DNA from: Alphaproteobacteria bacterium
GTDB taxonomy: Bacteria > Pseudomonadota > Alphaproteobacteria > JAEULC01
DNA: 11,796 bases
Direction: 5' to 3'
Assembly (NCBI GenBank): GCA_020851015.1
Contig: JADZDN010000392.1
Location: forward strand, 1 to 11,796
Shown piece after piece: positions 1 to 5,059 of this stretch. Under the pieces are notes generated by a model. It did not search any database. It was not told the DNA's origin and was given only the letters and a program-made list of their open reading frames with translations. The position numbers and the translations under genes are program-made. Positions within the stretch are counted from its first letter, which is position 1, and each line of letters begins with the position of its first letter.

Positions 1-384
1 GCCCATGCGCCGATGCCGCGCATGACAAACACGGTGATGCTGTCGGGCAAGCATGAGCCGAACGAGATCATCGCCAGCGTGAAGAAGGGCCTTTACGCCG
101 TGAACTTCGGCGGCGGCCAGGTCGACATCACCTCCGGCAAGTTCGTGTTCTCGGCCTCGGAGGCCTACCTGATCGAGGACGGCAAGGTGGGTCGGGCCGT
201 CAAGGGCGCGATGCTGATCGGCAACGGGCCCGAGGCCTTGAAGACCGTGTCGATGATCGGCACCGACATGAAGCTCGACGACGGCGTCGGCACCTGCGGC
301 AAGGACGGCCAGGGCGTGCCGGTGGGCGTCGGCCAGCCGACGATGAAGCTGGACACGCTGACGGTGGGCGGCACGGCGGCTTAG
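1..384 (+). CDS. tldD: Metalloprotease TldD, C-terminal part (5' end outside window)
   Basis: The reading frame is open from the first base and ends at TAG 382-384, giving the last 127 residues of a protein that is normally about 475-480 residues. The visible part matches the TldD C-terminal domain closely: PRMTNT near the left edge, then [19 protein letters not shown], the EAYLIEDGK and GAMLIGNGP segments, VGTCGKDGQ and a terminal TVGGTA. The family forms a TldD-TldE heterodimer that degrades unfolded or modified peptides in the cytoplasm. The zinc is held by an HExxxH pair upstream (outside the window) and by a C-terminal Cys, which here is the Cys of GTCGK (codon 295-297). In E. coli, TldD/E is known for microcin B17 maturation and for CcdA antitoxin decay. 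The ATG at 13 is internal, not a start. Identity is near certain; only the N-terminal portion is unseen. Confidence 0.95.
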   Translation, partial: AHAPMPRMTNTVMLSGKHEPNEIIASVKKGLYAVNFGGGQVDITSGKFVFSASEAYLIEDGKVGRAVKGAMLIGNGPEALKTVSMIGTDMKLDDGVGTCGKDGQGVPVGVGQPTMKLDTLTVGGTAA

Positions 385-391
385 CAGCGGC

Positions 392-420
392 TTGATTTTC
401 GTCGCTCCAATCGCTAATGT
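392..420 (+). promoter_or_regulatory. Candidate sigma70-type promoter of the toxin-antitoxin pair
   Basis: TTGATT (392-397) and TAATGT (415-420) are separated by 17 bases in a short AT-richer patch just after the tldD stop. The -35 is a fair match and the -10 only a partial one. The predicted start near 426-428 would fall inside the palindrome at 418-436, as expected for an autorepressed cassette. This is inference from spacing and position. Confidence 0.45.
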
Positions 421-436
421 AGTGAAATTCACTACA
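418..436. promoter_or_regulatory. Perfect 19-bp palindrome, likely antitoxin operator
   Basis: TGTAGTGAA, a central A, then TTCACTACA form a perfect dyad centred on base 427. It lies 14 bases before the antitoxin ATG and overlaps the candidate -10 and transcription start. Phd/YefM antitoxins bind short palindromes over their own promoters, so this is most simply the autoregulatory operator. The dyad is seen directly; its binding partner is inferred. Confidence 0.65.
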
Positions 437-450
437 CGCGTGCATTGACC

Positions 451-687
451 ATGAGCGATACCGTCTCCGCCGCCGAGGCGAACCGCAAGTTTTCCGAGCT
501 GCTGCGCAAGGTGCGGAGCGGGCGGAGCTATATCGTGACTTCGCACGGCAACCCGGTCGCACGCATCGTGCCCGCGGCCACGGACGACCGCGTGCGGGCG
601 CGGGCGCGCGAGAAGCTGTTCGCGCGGCTTAGCGCCCAGAAGCCGGCCAAGATCGGGCGTTGGACCCGCGACGAACTTTACGACTGA
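451..687 (+). CDS. Phd/YefM-family antitoxin
   Basis: A 78-residue protein. Its N-terminal half (VSAAEANRKFSELLRKV, then GRSYIVTSHGNPVARIVP) has the typical Phd/YefM fold signature: a short helix for dimerisation, then the strand pair ending in GxPVARIVP used for DNA binding. The charged tail ending in GRWTRDELYD is of the kind that wraps and blocks a PIN toxin. The ATG at 451 is chosen. An in-frame TTG two codons earlier (445) is possible, but neither start has a recognisable Shine-Dalgarno. The stop lies 6 bases before the toxin ATG, so translation is probably coupled. Expected role: a labile repressor and inhibitor of the downstream toxin, also acting as co-repressor with it at the 418-436 palindrome. 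Family assignment is firm; the toxin pairing follows from adjacency. Confidence 0.9.
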   Translation: MSDTVSAAEANRKFSELLRKVRSGRSYIVTSHGNPVARIVPAATDDRVRARAREKLFARLSAQKPAKIGRWTRDELYD

Positions 688-693
688 CCGGCG

Positions 694-1149
694 ATGAAAG
701 TCGCACTCGATACGAATATCCTCGCCTGCGCCGAAGGGGTGAACGGTCCCGACCGCCGGCGGTTGGTGCTGGACGTGCTTCGCCGACTTCCGACCGATGC
801 CGTGGTCGTGCCGGCCCAAGCGCTGGGCGAGCTTTTCAATGTGCTGGTCCGCAAGGCCGCCTGGAAGCCGCGCGATGCGCGCGCCGCGCTGCTCGCCTGG
901 AGCGACTCCTTCGTGACGATCGCCAGCACGACACCGATCATGCACGCCGCCGCCGACCTTGCGGTCGACCACCGGCTTGGCATATGGGACTGCGTAATCC
1001 TGGCATCGGCCGCCGAGGAAAAATGCCGGCTGCTCTTGTCCGAGGATCTGCAGGAAGGCTTTACCTGGCGCGGCGTCACGATCGTCAACCCCTTGGCGAC
1101 CGTTCGACACGACCTCTTGGCAACCCTGCTCGACTCCCCGCCCGCCTGA
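694..1149 (+). CDS. vapC: PIN-domain ribonuclease toxin, VapC-like
   Basis: A 151-residue single PIN domain of normal VapC size. The four acidic residues of the Mg-binding active site are visible: Asp6 in ALDTNIL, Glu46 in ALGELFNVL, Asp99 in GIWDCVIL and Asp118 in LLSEDLQEG. The usual Asn8 follows Asp6. VapC toxins are Mg-dependent endoribonucleases, often cutting tRNA or rRNA; the substrate cannot be read from sequence. All catalytic positions are intact, so the toxin is probably active and held by the antitoxin encoded 6 bases upstream. There is no Shine-Dalgarno of its own, which supports coupled translation. The gene runs convergently toward the cyclase gene, with 106 bases between stops. 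PIN proteins of this subtype are often paired with Phd- or AbrB-type rather than RHH antitoxins. Confidence 0.9.
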   Translation: MKVALDTNILACAEGVNGPDRRRLVLDVLRRLPTDAVVVPAQALGELFNVLVRKAAWKPRDARAALLAWSDSFVTIASTTPIMHAAADLAVDHRLGIWDCVILASAAEEKCRLLLSEDLQEGFTWRGVTIVNPLATVRHDLLATLLDSPPA

Positions 1150-1157
1150 TCCGCCTT

Positions 1158-1179
1158 GCCGCGCCCGGCACGGCGCGGC
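1158..1179 (+). terminator. GC hairpin downstream of the PIN toxin gene
   Basis: GCCGCGCC (1158-1165) and GGCGCGGC (1172-1179) form a perfect 8-bp stem with a 6-base loop, starting 9 bases after the toxin stop. No T-tract follows, so intrinsic termination is uncertain. It could act with Rho or as a 3' stabiliser. Confidence 0.35.
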
Positions 1180-1236
1180 TGCTCCTGCGGCACGCCAAAG
1201 GCTTCGCGCGCACGGTCCACGCCCACAACCGTGCCG

Positions 1237-1255
1237 GCGGCGCGCCCCGCGCCGC
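1237..1255 (-). terminator. GC hairpin directly after the cyclase stop
   Basis: GCGGCGC (1237-1243) and GCGCCGC (1249-1255) form a 7-bp stem with a 5-base loop and abut the cyclase stop codon at 1256-1258. No U-tract follows on the minus strand. It is a possible transcript end for the cyclase, converging on the toxin operon. Confidence 0.35.
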
Positions 1256-2680
1256 TCACGGTATCTCGTAGATCGCCATCTCCGCGCCGATCCCGCGCAG
1301 CGCGTGCTGCTGCGGCATCGCCGCGATGTCGTGGCGCTTGAGCAGCGCCGCGGTTTCCGCGTGCTCGACCACCGGCTTGGTCGCGAAGATCGAGCGCGAC
1401 GTCGCCAGGCCCTGCACGCGCGCCGCGATGTTCACGGTCTGGCCGAAATAGTCCTGGCGGTCGTTCAGCGTCACCGCCAGGCACGGCCCCTCGTGGAGGC
1501 CGATCTTCAGCAGCAGGTCCTCGCTGCCGCGCTTCGCGTTCATCTCGCGCATCGCGCTGCGCATGCGCAGCGCGGCGGCCATCGCGCGCTGGGGCGTGGG
1601 AAAGGTCGCCATCACCGCGTCGCCGATGGTCTTGACGATCGCGCCCGCCTCGGCCGCCACGATCTCGCCCAGCACCTGGAAATGCGCCTTCACCAGGTCG
1701 AACGCCACCAGGTCGCCGACGCGTTCGTAGAGTTCCGTGGACCCGCGCAGGTCGGTGAACAGGAAGGTCATGCTGGTGATCTTCAGGCGCTGCTCGGCGT
1801 CCAGCATCTCCGCGCGATAGATGTCGCGGAACACCTGGTTGGTCAGCAGGCGCTTGGCGGTGAGAAACGGCCGGCGGCGGCCAAGGAGGTGATGCAGCGC
1901 GTCGTCCGCCACCCAGGCGCCGGGCAGGGCGCGATGGTTCATGCGGTTGTCGAAGGTGATGCGCGCCGGGCCGGGCCTGAGCTCGAGCGTGGTCGTCGCC
2001 AAGCCGGGCTTGTCGATCACCACGGTCAGGAGCTGGCGCTCGCGCGTCGACTCGCCCTTCACGTCGACGAACTGCGCGGTATGGCTGACCGGATCGAACA
2101 GGATCACGAAGGCTTCCGGCAGCGTGACCGACAGGATCGCCTTCTCGTGCGCCGGCAGTTCCATCGTGTCGAGCGTGCATGCGTCGATCGTGCGCGCCAG
2201 GTCGTCGTCGTCCGGCACGTCGAACCCCGAGCCCCAGAAGATCTGACGGAAATACTCCGCCACCGGCAGCGAGTCCGGGTCGTGCGCGGCGATGCGGCGC
2301 ACGCGCGGGTTGACGGTGAAGGTGACCTCCACGACCTCGTCCAGCGTGGGCTCGAAGCCCGACGCGCAGAGCGCGCAGCTGTATTCCTCGGGATGCACCG
2401 ACTTCAAGGACGCACCGGCCTGCAGCACGCCACCGCAGCCCGGGCACAGGATGTTCCAGGACAGCTCGAAGATGCCGAGACGCGCGGCGTGCAGGAAGCC
2501 CGCGATCGCGCGCTCCTCGTCCAGCGCGTGCTGGGCCGCGAAGGCGACCACGTTGATCCGGCTGAGCGCGCGGTCGGGCGCGTCGCGCACCGAGGATTCG
2601 ATCGCGGCGACCACCGCGTCGTCGGCCGACTGGCGCAATACCGCGAACAGGGAGCCGGCTTCGCTCATCGCCGCCAGCAT
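1256..2680 (-). CDS. Class III adenylyl cyclase with N-terminal DUF5939-like / zinc-ribbon region
   Basis: A 474-residue soluble protein with no signal peptide or membrane segment. Residues 1-280 resemble the DUF5939 region found in some bacterial cyclases. They contain two Cys pairs, C79/C82 (CPGC) and C102/C105 (CALC), spaced like a zinc ribbon. Residues about 300-474 form the catalytic domain. Visible are metal Asp310 in FLFTDLRGST, metal Asp354 in KTIGDAVMATF, adenine-selecting Lys350 and Asp410, and transition-state Asn417 and Arg421 in GQTVNIAARV. With Lys and Asp at the purine-contact positions it should make cAMP rather than cGMP. It should work as a homodimer with two sites. The start at 2680 is chosen; ATG 2668 (M5) is a close alternative, and neither has a good Shine-Dalgarno. 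The gene is divergent from the dioxygenase and convergent with the toxin, so it is probably monocistronic. The N-terminal part is presumably sensory, but its ligand is unknown. Confidence 0.93.
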   Translation of the reverse strand: MLAAMSEAGSLFAVLRQSADDAVVAAIESSVRDAPDRALSRINVVAFAAQHALDEERAIAGFLHAARLGIFELSWNILCPGCGGVLQAGASLKSVHPEEYSCALCASGFEPTLDEVVEVTFTVNPRVRRIAAHDPDSLPVAEYFRQIFWGSGFDVPDDDDLARTIDACTLDTMELPAHEKAILSVTLPEAFVILFDPVSHTAQFVDVKGESTRERQLLTVVIDKPGLATTTLELRPGPARITFDNRMNHRALPGAWVADDALHHLLGRRRPFLTAKRLLTNQVFRDIYRAEMLDAEQRLKITSMTFLFTDLRGSTELYERVGDLVAFDLVKAHFQVLGEIVAAEAGAIVKTIGDAVMATFPTPQRAMAAALRMRSAMREMNAKRGSEDLLLKIGLHEGPCLAVTLNDRQDYFGQTVNIAARVQGLATSRSIFATKPVVEHAETAALLKRHDIAAMPQQHALRGIGAEMAIYEIP

Positions 2681-2704
2681 AGCGGAAGCGGCCGGGCGTG
2701 GAAT

Positions 2705-2775
2705 GGGCGAATCTGCGTATCGCCCCCCGGGTCCGGCGCCTTGCCCGGCCGGGCGGGGCGGCCGTAGGATTCGCC
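2705..2775. promoter_or_regulatory. Inverted repeats in the cyclase/dioxygenase divergent region
   Basis: GGGCGA (2705-2710) and TCGCCC (2720-2725) form a dyad with a 9-base spacer. GGCGAATC (2706-2713) recurs inverted as GATTCGCC (2768-2775). Both lie in the 121-base region that must hold both divergent promoters, so they are candidate binding sites for a shared regulator. They could also be chance in GC-rich DNA. Confidence 0.3.
2741..2770 (+). promoter_or_regulatory. Candidate promoter of the dioxygenase gene
   Basis: TTGCCC (2741-2746) and TAGGAT (2765-2770) match the sigma70 hexamers at 4 of 6 positions each, with an 18-base spacer. The expected start near 2777 leaves a leader of about 25 bases that contains the Shine-Dalgarno GGGAGGG (2788-2794). 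Confidence 0.4.
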
Positions 2776-2801
2776 ATCACCGCGCACGGGAGGGCCCGGC
2801 A

Positions 2802-3662
2802 ATGGACGGACTTTCAGGCACGAAAGCGGCCAGCGGCATCACGGTGAAGCGCATCAGCGGCGCGCTGGGCGCCGAGATTCAGGGAGTCGACCTGGCGAAA
2901 CCGCTCGATGCGGCGACCGCGGAAACCGTCAAGCGCGCCTTGTCGGAGCACCTGGTGATCGTCTTCCGCGGCCAGGACGTGCCGCCGGCCGCGCAGATCG
3001 CCTTCACCCGGCACTTCGGCAAGGTCGAGCCGCACCCGCTCTACCGATCGGCGCAGATCCCCAAGCATCCGGAGATCCTGGTGCTGGAGCACAAGGGCGG
3101 GCAGTTCTTCAACGGCCGCAACGACATCTGGCACGCCGACATCACCTTCAGCGCGACGCCGCCGTTGGGCAGCGTGCTCCACTGCAAGGCGATCGACGAG
3201 GGCTTCGGCGACACGCTGTTCGCCAACGTGCAGCGCGCCTACGCGCGGCTGTCGCCCGGCCTGCAGGCGATGCTGGCCAAGATGACGGCCGTGCATTCCG
3301 CCGGGCTCCTGCAGCGGCGCAACAACAAGGACAGCTACAACGTCGGGATCAACGACATCCCGCCGCCGGTCGAGCATCCGGTGGTCCGTACCGATCCCCG
3401 GACCGGACGCAAGGGGCTGTTCGTCAACCCGGCCTTTACCGAGCGCTTCGCCGACATGACCGAGGCCGAGAGCAAGCCGCTGCTCGACTATCTCTACGCC
3501 TTCGTGCCGCAGCCCGAGCATGTCTACCGCCACCGCTGGCGCGTGGGCGACGTGGTGATGTTCGAGAACCGCTGCGTGTGGCACTACGTGTCCTGCGACT
3601 ACCCGCCGGAGATGCACCGGCGCATGCACCGCACCAGCGCGACCGGCGACCGGCCGGCATGA
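2802..3662 (+). CDS. TauD/TfdA-family Fe(II)/2-oxoglutarate-dependent dioxygenase
   Basis: A 286-residue cytoplasmic enzyme, the usual length for TauD/TfdA. The start at 2802 is set by GGGAGGG ending 7 bases before the ATG; the frame is open far upstream, but that part is antisense to the cyclase. The iron triad is intact: His111 and Asp113 in IWHADITF and His261 in ENRCVWHYVSCDY. Thr138 (GDTLF) and the basic cluster RRMHR (Arg273, Arg277) match the 2-oxoglutarate and substrate-anion arginines of TauD. There is one extra residue between the DY motif and this cluster compared with E. coli TauD. The family oxidises a C-H next to a sulfonate, ether or similar group and releases the leaving group, with 2-oxoglutarate going to succinate and CO2. 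No sulfonate ABC transporter lies nearby, so the substrate is open. Family assignment is firm; taurine as substrate is not supported. Confidence 0.92.
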   Translation: MDGLSGTKAASGITVKRISGALGAEIQGVDLAKPLDAATAETVKRALSEHLVIVFRGQDVPPAAQIAFTRHFGKVEPHPLYRSAQIPKHPEILVLEHKGGQFFNGRNDIWHADITFSATPPLGSVLHCKAIDEGFGDTLFANVQRAYARLSPGLQAMLAKMTAVHSAGLLQRRNNKDSYNVGINDIPPPVEHPVVRTDPRTGRKGLFVNPAFTERFADMTEAESKPLLDYLYAFVPQPEHVYRHRWRVGDVVMFENRCVWHYVSCDYPPEMHRRMHRTSATGDRPA

Positions 3663-3673
3663 CGCGGGCGGCC

Positions 3674-3730
3674 GGCCTGCGCCGCGTCGGCGGCCTGGTC
3701 GGGCTGTTCAATCCCGCGTAGGCGCAGGCC
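3674..3730. repeat. Inverted repeat A after the dioxygenase gene
   Basis: GGCCTGCGCC (3674-3683) is repeated inverted as GGCGCAGGCC (3721-3730), a perfect 10-bp pairing across 37 bases. A smaller internal stem, CGGG/CCCG (3700-3703, 3713-3716), fits inside. It begins 12 bases past the dioxygenase stop and has no T-tract. It could be a terminator, an RNA processing signal or a small structured RNA. Confidence 0.5.
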
Positions 3731-3758
3731 TGGGGGATAGAGGCAGCAGCGCATTGGT

Positions 3759-3820
3759 CGGCCCCCGGCCGTCCCGTTTGACGGGCCAGGACCGGCGTTC
3801 ATGCCATGGACCGGGGGCCG
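3759..3820. repeat. Inverted repeat B with an internal hairpin
   Basis: CGGCCCCCGG (3759-3768) pairs perfectly with CCGGGGGCCG (3811-3820) around 42 bases. Inside, CCCGT (3773-3777) and ACGGG (3781-3785) form a tight hairpin with a TTG loop. The right arm also contributes to another possible pairing: CCGTGGG (3818-3824) with CCCACGG (3859-3865). Two mutually exclusive folds are therefore possible. Together with repeat A this fills most of the gene-free stretch 3663-3883, in which I find no credible ORF on either strand. Confidence 0.5.
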
Positions 3821-3883
3821 TGGGTGCGGAGGATGCGCGGTAGCGACCGTCCGGCTGCCCCACGGACCCTCGGCGCGGTGTCG

Positions 3884-4048
3884 CTAGCCGTGGCGCGTGG
3901 CCGCGCGGCGGGCGGCGGCGCCGCGCCAGGCTTGGGCGCGGTACAGGCTGACCGGGAGGCGCCGGGCGGTCTGATCCCAGGCCGACATGCGGATCATGAA
4001 CAGGCAAGCCAGCGCCAGGGTCGAAAGAGCGATGATCACGGTCGCCAT
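3884..4048 (-). CDS. Single-helix membrane microprotein, 54 residues, unknown function
   Basis: A small ORF from ATG (4048-4046) to TAG (3886-3884). Its strongest support is a near-ideal Shine-Dalgarno, AGGAGG (4059-4054 on the minus strand), 5 bases before the ATG; an in-frame ATG at 4063 lies before that site and is not preferred. Residues 3-19 (TVIIALSTLALACLFMI) form one hydrophobic helix. The rest is basic and arginine-rich (DQTARRLPVSLYRAQAW, ending ATRHG), predicting a short N-terminus, one transmembrane span and a positive cytoplasmic tail. Third codon positions are mostly G or C, like the neighbours. It is divergent from the cytochrome oxidase subunit IV gene, with 184 bases between starts. 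I do not recognise a family. A role at the respiratory membrane is only suggested by position. The residual risk is a chance ORF. Confidence 0.68.
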   Translation of the reverse strand: MATVIIALSTLALACLFMIRMSAWDQTARRLPVSLYRAQAWRGAAARRAATRHG

Positions 4049-4087
4049 GGGTTCCTCCTGCATCGAGACAACCGACCAATAGCCGAT

Positions 4088-4114
4088 CCGCCCGCCCGGC
4101 CTCCATGCGGGCGG
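4088..4114. repeat. 8-bp hairpin in the divergent microprotein region
   Basis: CCGCCCGC (4088-4095) and GCGGGCGG (4107-4114) form a perfect stem with an 11-base loop. On the minus strand it would lie in or just before the leader of the 54-residue protein gene, about 40 bases before its ATG. It may be an operator or a leader structure; function is unknown. Confidence 0.4.
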
Positions 4115-4170
4115 TCACAATCCGGCTGTGCCGGCCGTCACATGAATTGGTGCGGCGCGGCAGCCGCCTC

Positions 4171-4200
4171 TTGGCGCAAGCCCGGCTTTTGGCGTAATTT
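4171..4200 (+). promoter_or_regulatory. Direct repeat and possible promoter of the COX IV gene
   Basis: TTGGCGCAA (4171-4179) and TTGGCGTAA (4189-4197) are near-identical 9-mers with starts 18 bases apart. The first could serve as a -35 (TTGGCG), with TAATTT (4195-4200) as a weak -10 at 18-base spacing. This would put the start near 4207. Alternatively the pair is a regulator-binding site. Confidence 0.3.
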
Positions 4201-4232
4201 CGCCACCCAGGACCGCTAGGGGAGAGTTCCGC

Positions 4233-4373
4233 ATGGCCGCACAGCACGGCGACGCCGACTTCGACATCGGTGCGCATACCAAGACCTTCAACGCCTTCAT
4301 GAAGCTGGTGGTGTGGGGCATTGTCGGGGTCGTGCTGATTCTGCTGTTCCTGCTGTGGATCCATTTCGGCTGA
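4233..4373 (+). CDS. aa3-type cytochrome c oxidase subunit IV
   Basis: A 46-residue membrane protein. The N-terminal part contains DFDIGAHTKTFNAFMKLVVW, matching the signature DI-x-x-H-x-KTF-x-x-F of the alphaproteobacterial aa3 oxidase subunit IV (COX4_pro_2 type). One hydrophobic helix covers residues 27-43 and the protein ends at HFG. In the Paracoccus enzyme the subunit is a single helix on the periphery of the complex and is dispensable for basic activity. A good Shine-Dalgarno, GGGGAGAG (4219-4226), lies 6 bases before the ATG. Subunits I-III are not in this window; the family is often encoded away from them. The flavoprotein gene follows after 13 bases and is probably co-transcribed. 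Length and motif make the call strong even though the ORF is short. Confidence 0.88.
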   Translation: MAAQHGDADFDIGAHTKTFNAFMKLVVWGIVGVVLILLFLLWIHFG

Positions 4374-4386
4374 CCGGCCGGCGACG

Positions 4387-5049
4387 ATGGACCGGATGGG
4401 CAATGACGGGACCGCGCGCCCCGGCCCGGTGGCCGGACCGGTAGCCGACGAGACGGGCCTGCGGGCGCTCTACGATGCTCCCTCGGAACTCGCGCGCCTC
4501 AAGCAGCTCGACCGGCTGGACAAGCACTGCCGCAATTTCATCGCCCATTCGCCCTTCCTGGTGATCGGCACCACGCGACCCGGCCACGGCACGGACTGCA
4601 GCCCGCGCGGCGACGCGCCGGGCTTCGTGCAGGTGATCGACGACCGCACCCTGGTGATCCCCGACCGGCCGGGCAACAACCGGCTCGACACCATGTCGAA
4701 CCTGACCCACGCGCCCGAGGTCGGGCTGATCTTCCTCATCCCCGGCGTCGACGAGACCTTGCGCGTCAATGGCCGCGCGTCGCTGACCCGCGATCCCGCA
4801 GTACTGGCGAAAGCGGCGGTCAACGGCAAGGCGCCGAAGCTCGCCATCCAGGTCGAGGTGCGCGAGGCGTTCCTGCATTGCGGCAAGGCGCTGAAGCGAT
4901 CGCGCCTGTGGAGCCAGGACTACAAGGTCGACGCCAAGACCTTTCCCTCGCTCGGCCGCATGATCGTCGAGCAGGTGAAGCCCCAGGGGATCACGGTCGA
5001 GGAAGCCGACCGGCGCGTCGAGGACGGGTACAAGAACCGGCTGTACTGA
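4387..5049 (+). CDS. PPOX-type FMN-binding flavoprotein (DR2398 / MSMEG_1061-like)
   Basis: A 220-residue protein with the split-barrel fold of the pyridoxamine 5'-phosphate oxidase superfamily. Characteristic segments are SPRGDAPGF (72-80), TLVIPDRPGNNRLD (88-101), GLIFLIPGVDETLRVNGRA (113-131), VNGKAPKLA (145-153) and HCGKALKRSRLW (164-175). From memory these match the DR2398/MSMEG_1061-type subfamily and not true PdxH. Members bind FMN or F420-like flavins as dimers; the physiological substrate is generally unknown. The ATG at 4387 lies 13 bases after the COX IV stop, while the ATG at 4396 is an equally plausible start; there is no clear Shine-Dalgarno. The first 20 residues look like a low-complexity extension. 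It runs convergently toward the DedA gene, with 10 bases between stop codons. Confidence 0.88.
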   Translation: MDRMGNDGTARPGPVAGPVADETGLRALYDAPSELARLKQLDRLDKHCRNFIAHSPFLVIGTTRPGHGTDCSPRGDAPGFVQVIDDRTLVIPDRPGNNRLDTMSNLTHAPEVGLIFLIPGVDETLRVNGRASLTRDPAVLAKAAVNGKAPKLAIQVEVREAFLHCGKALKRSRLWSQDYKVDAKTFPSLGRMIVEQVKPQGITVEEADRRVEDGYKNRLY

Positions 5050-5059
5050 GCCCGCGCAC

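Noticed and set aside
1304..2767. 487-residue plus-strand ORF antisense to the cyclase
   Set aside because: Composition rich in H, R, V and Q with no domain; it is a mirror of cyclase codon bias.
678..2780. 700-residue minus-strand ORF covering the toxin and cyclase genes
   Set aside because: Arginine/alanine/glycine-rich out-of-frame shadow in GC-rich DNA. It covers both the PIN toxin (antisense) and the cyclase in the wrong frame, and both of those have clear family motifs.
2292..2801. N-terminal extension of the dioxygenase frame
   Set aside because: It is antisense to the cyclase, and the Shine-Dalgarno GGGAGGG and TauD family length both place the start at 2802.
3806..4219. 137-residue plus-strand ORF
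   Set aside because: Proline/arginine/glycine-rich with no motif or ribosome site; it lies opposite the 54-residue protein.
3708..4403. 231-residue minus-strand ORF across the COX IV region
   Set aside because: It is antisense to the COX IV gene and has no family motif; the 54-residue ORF in another frame has a ribosome site and a membrane helix.
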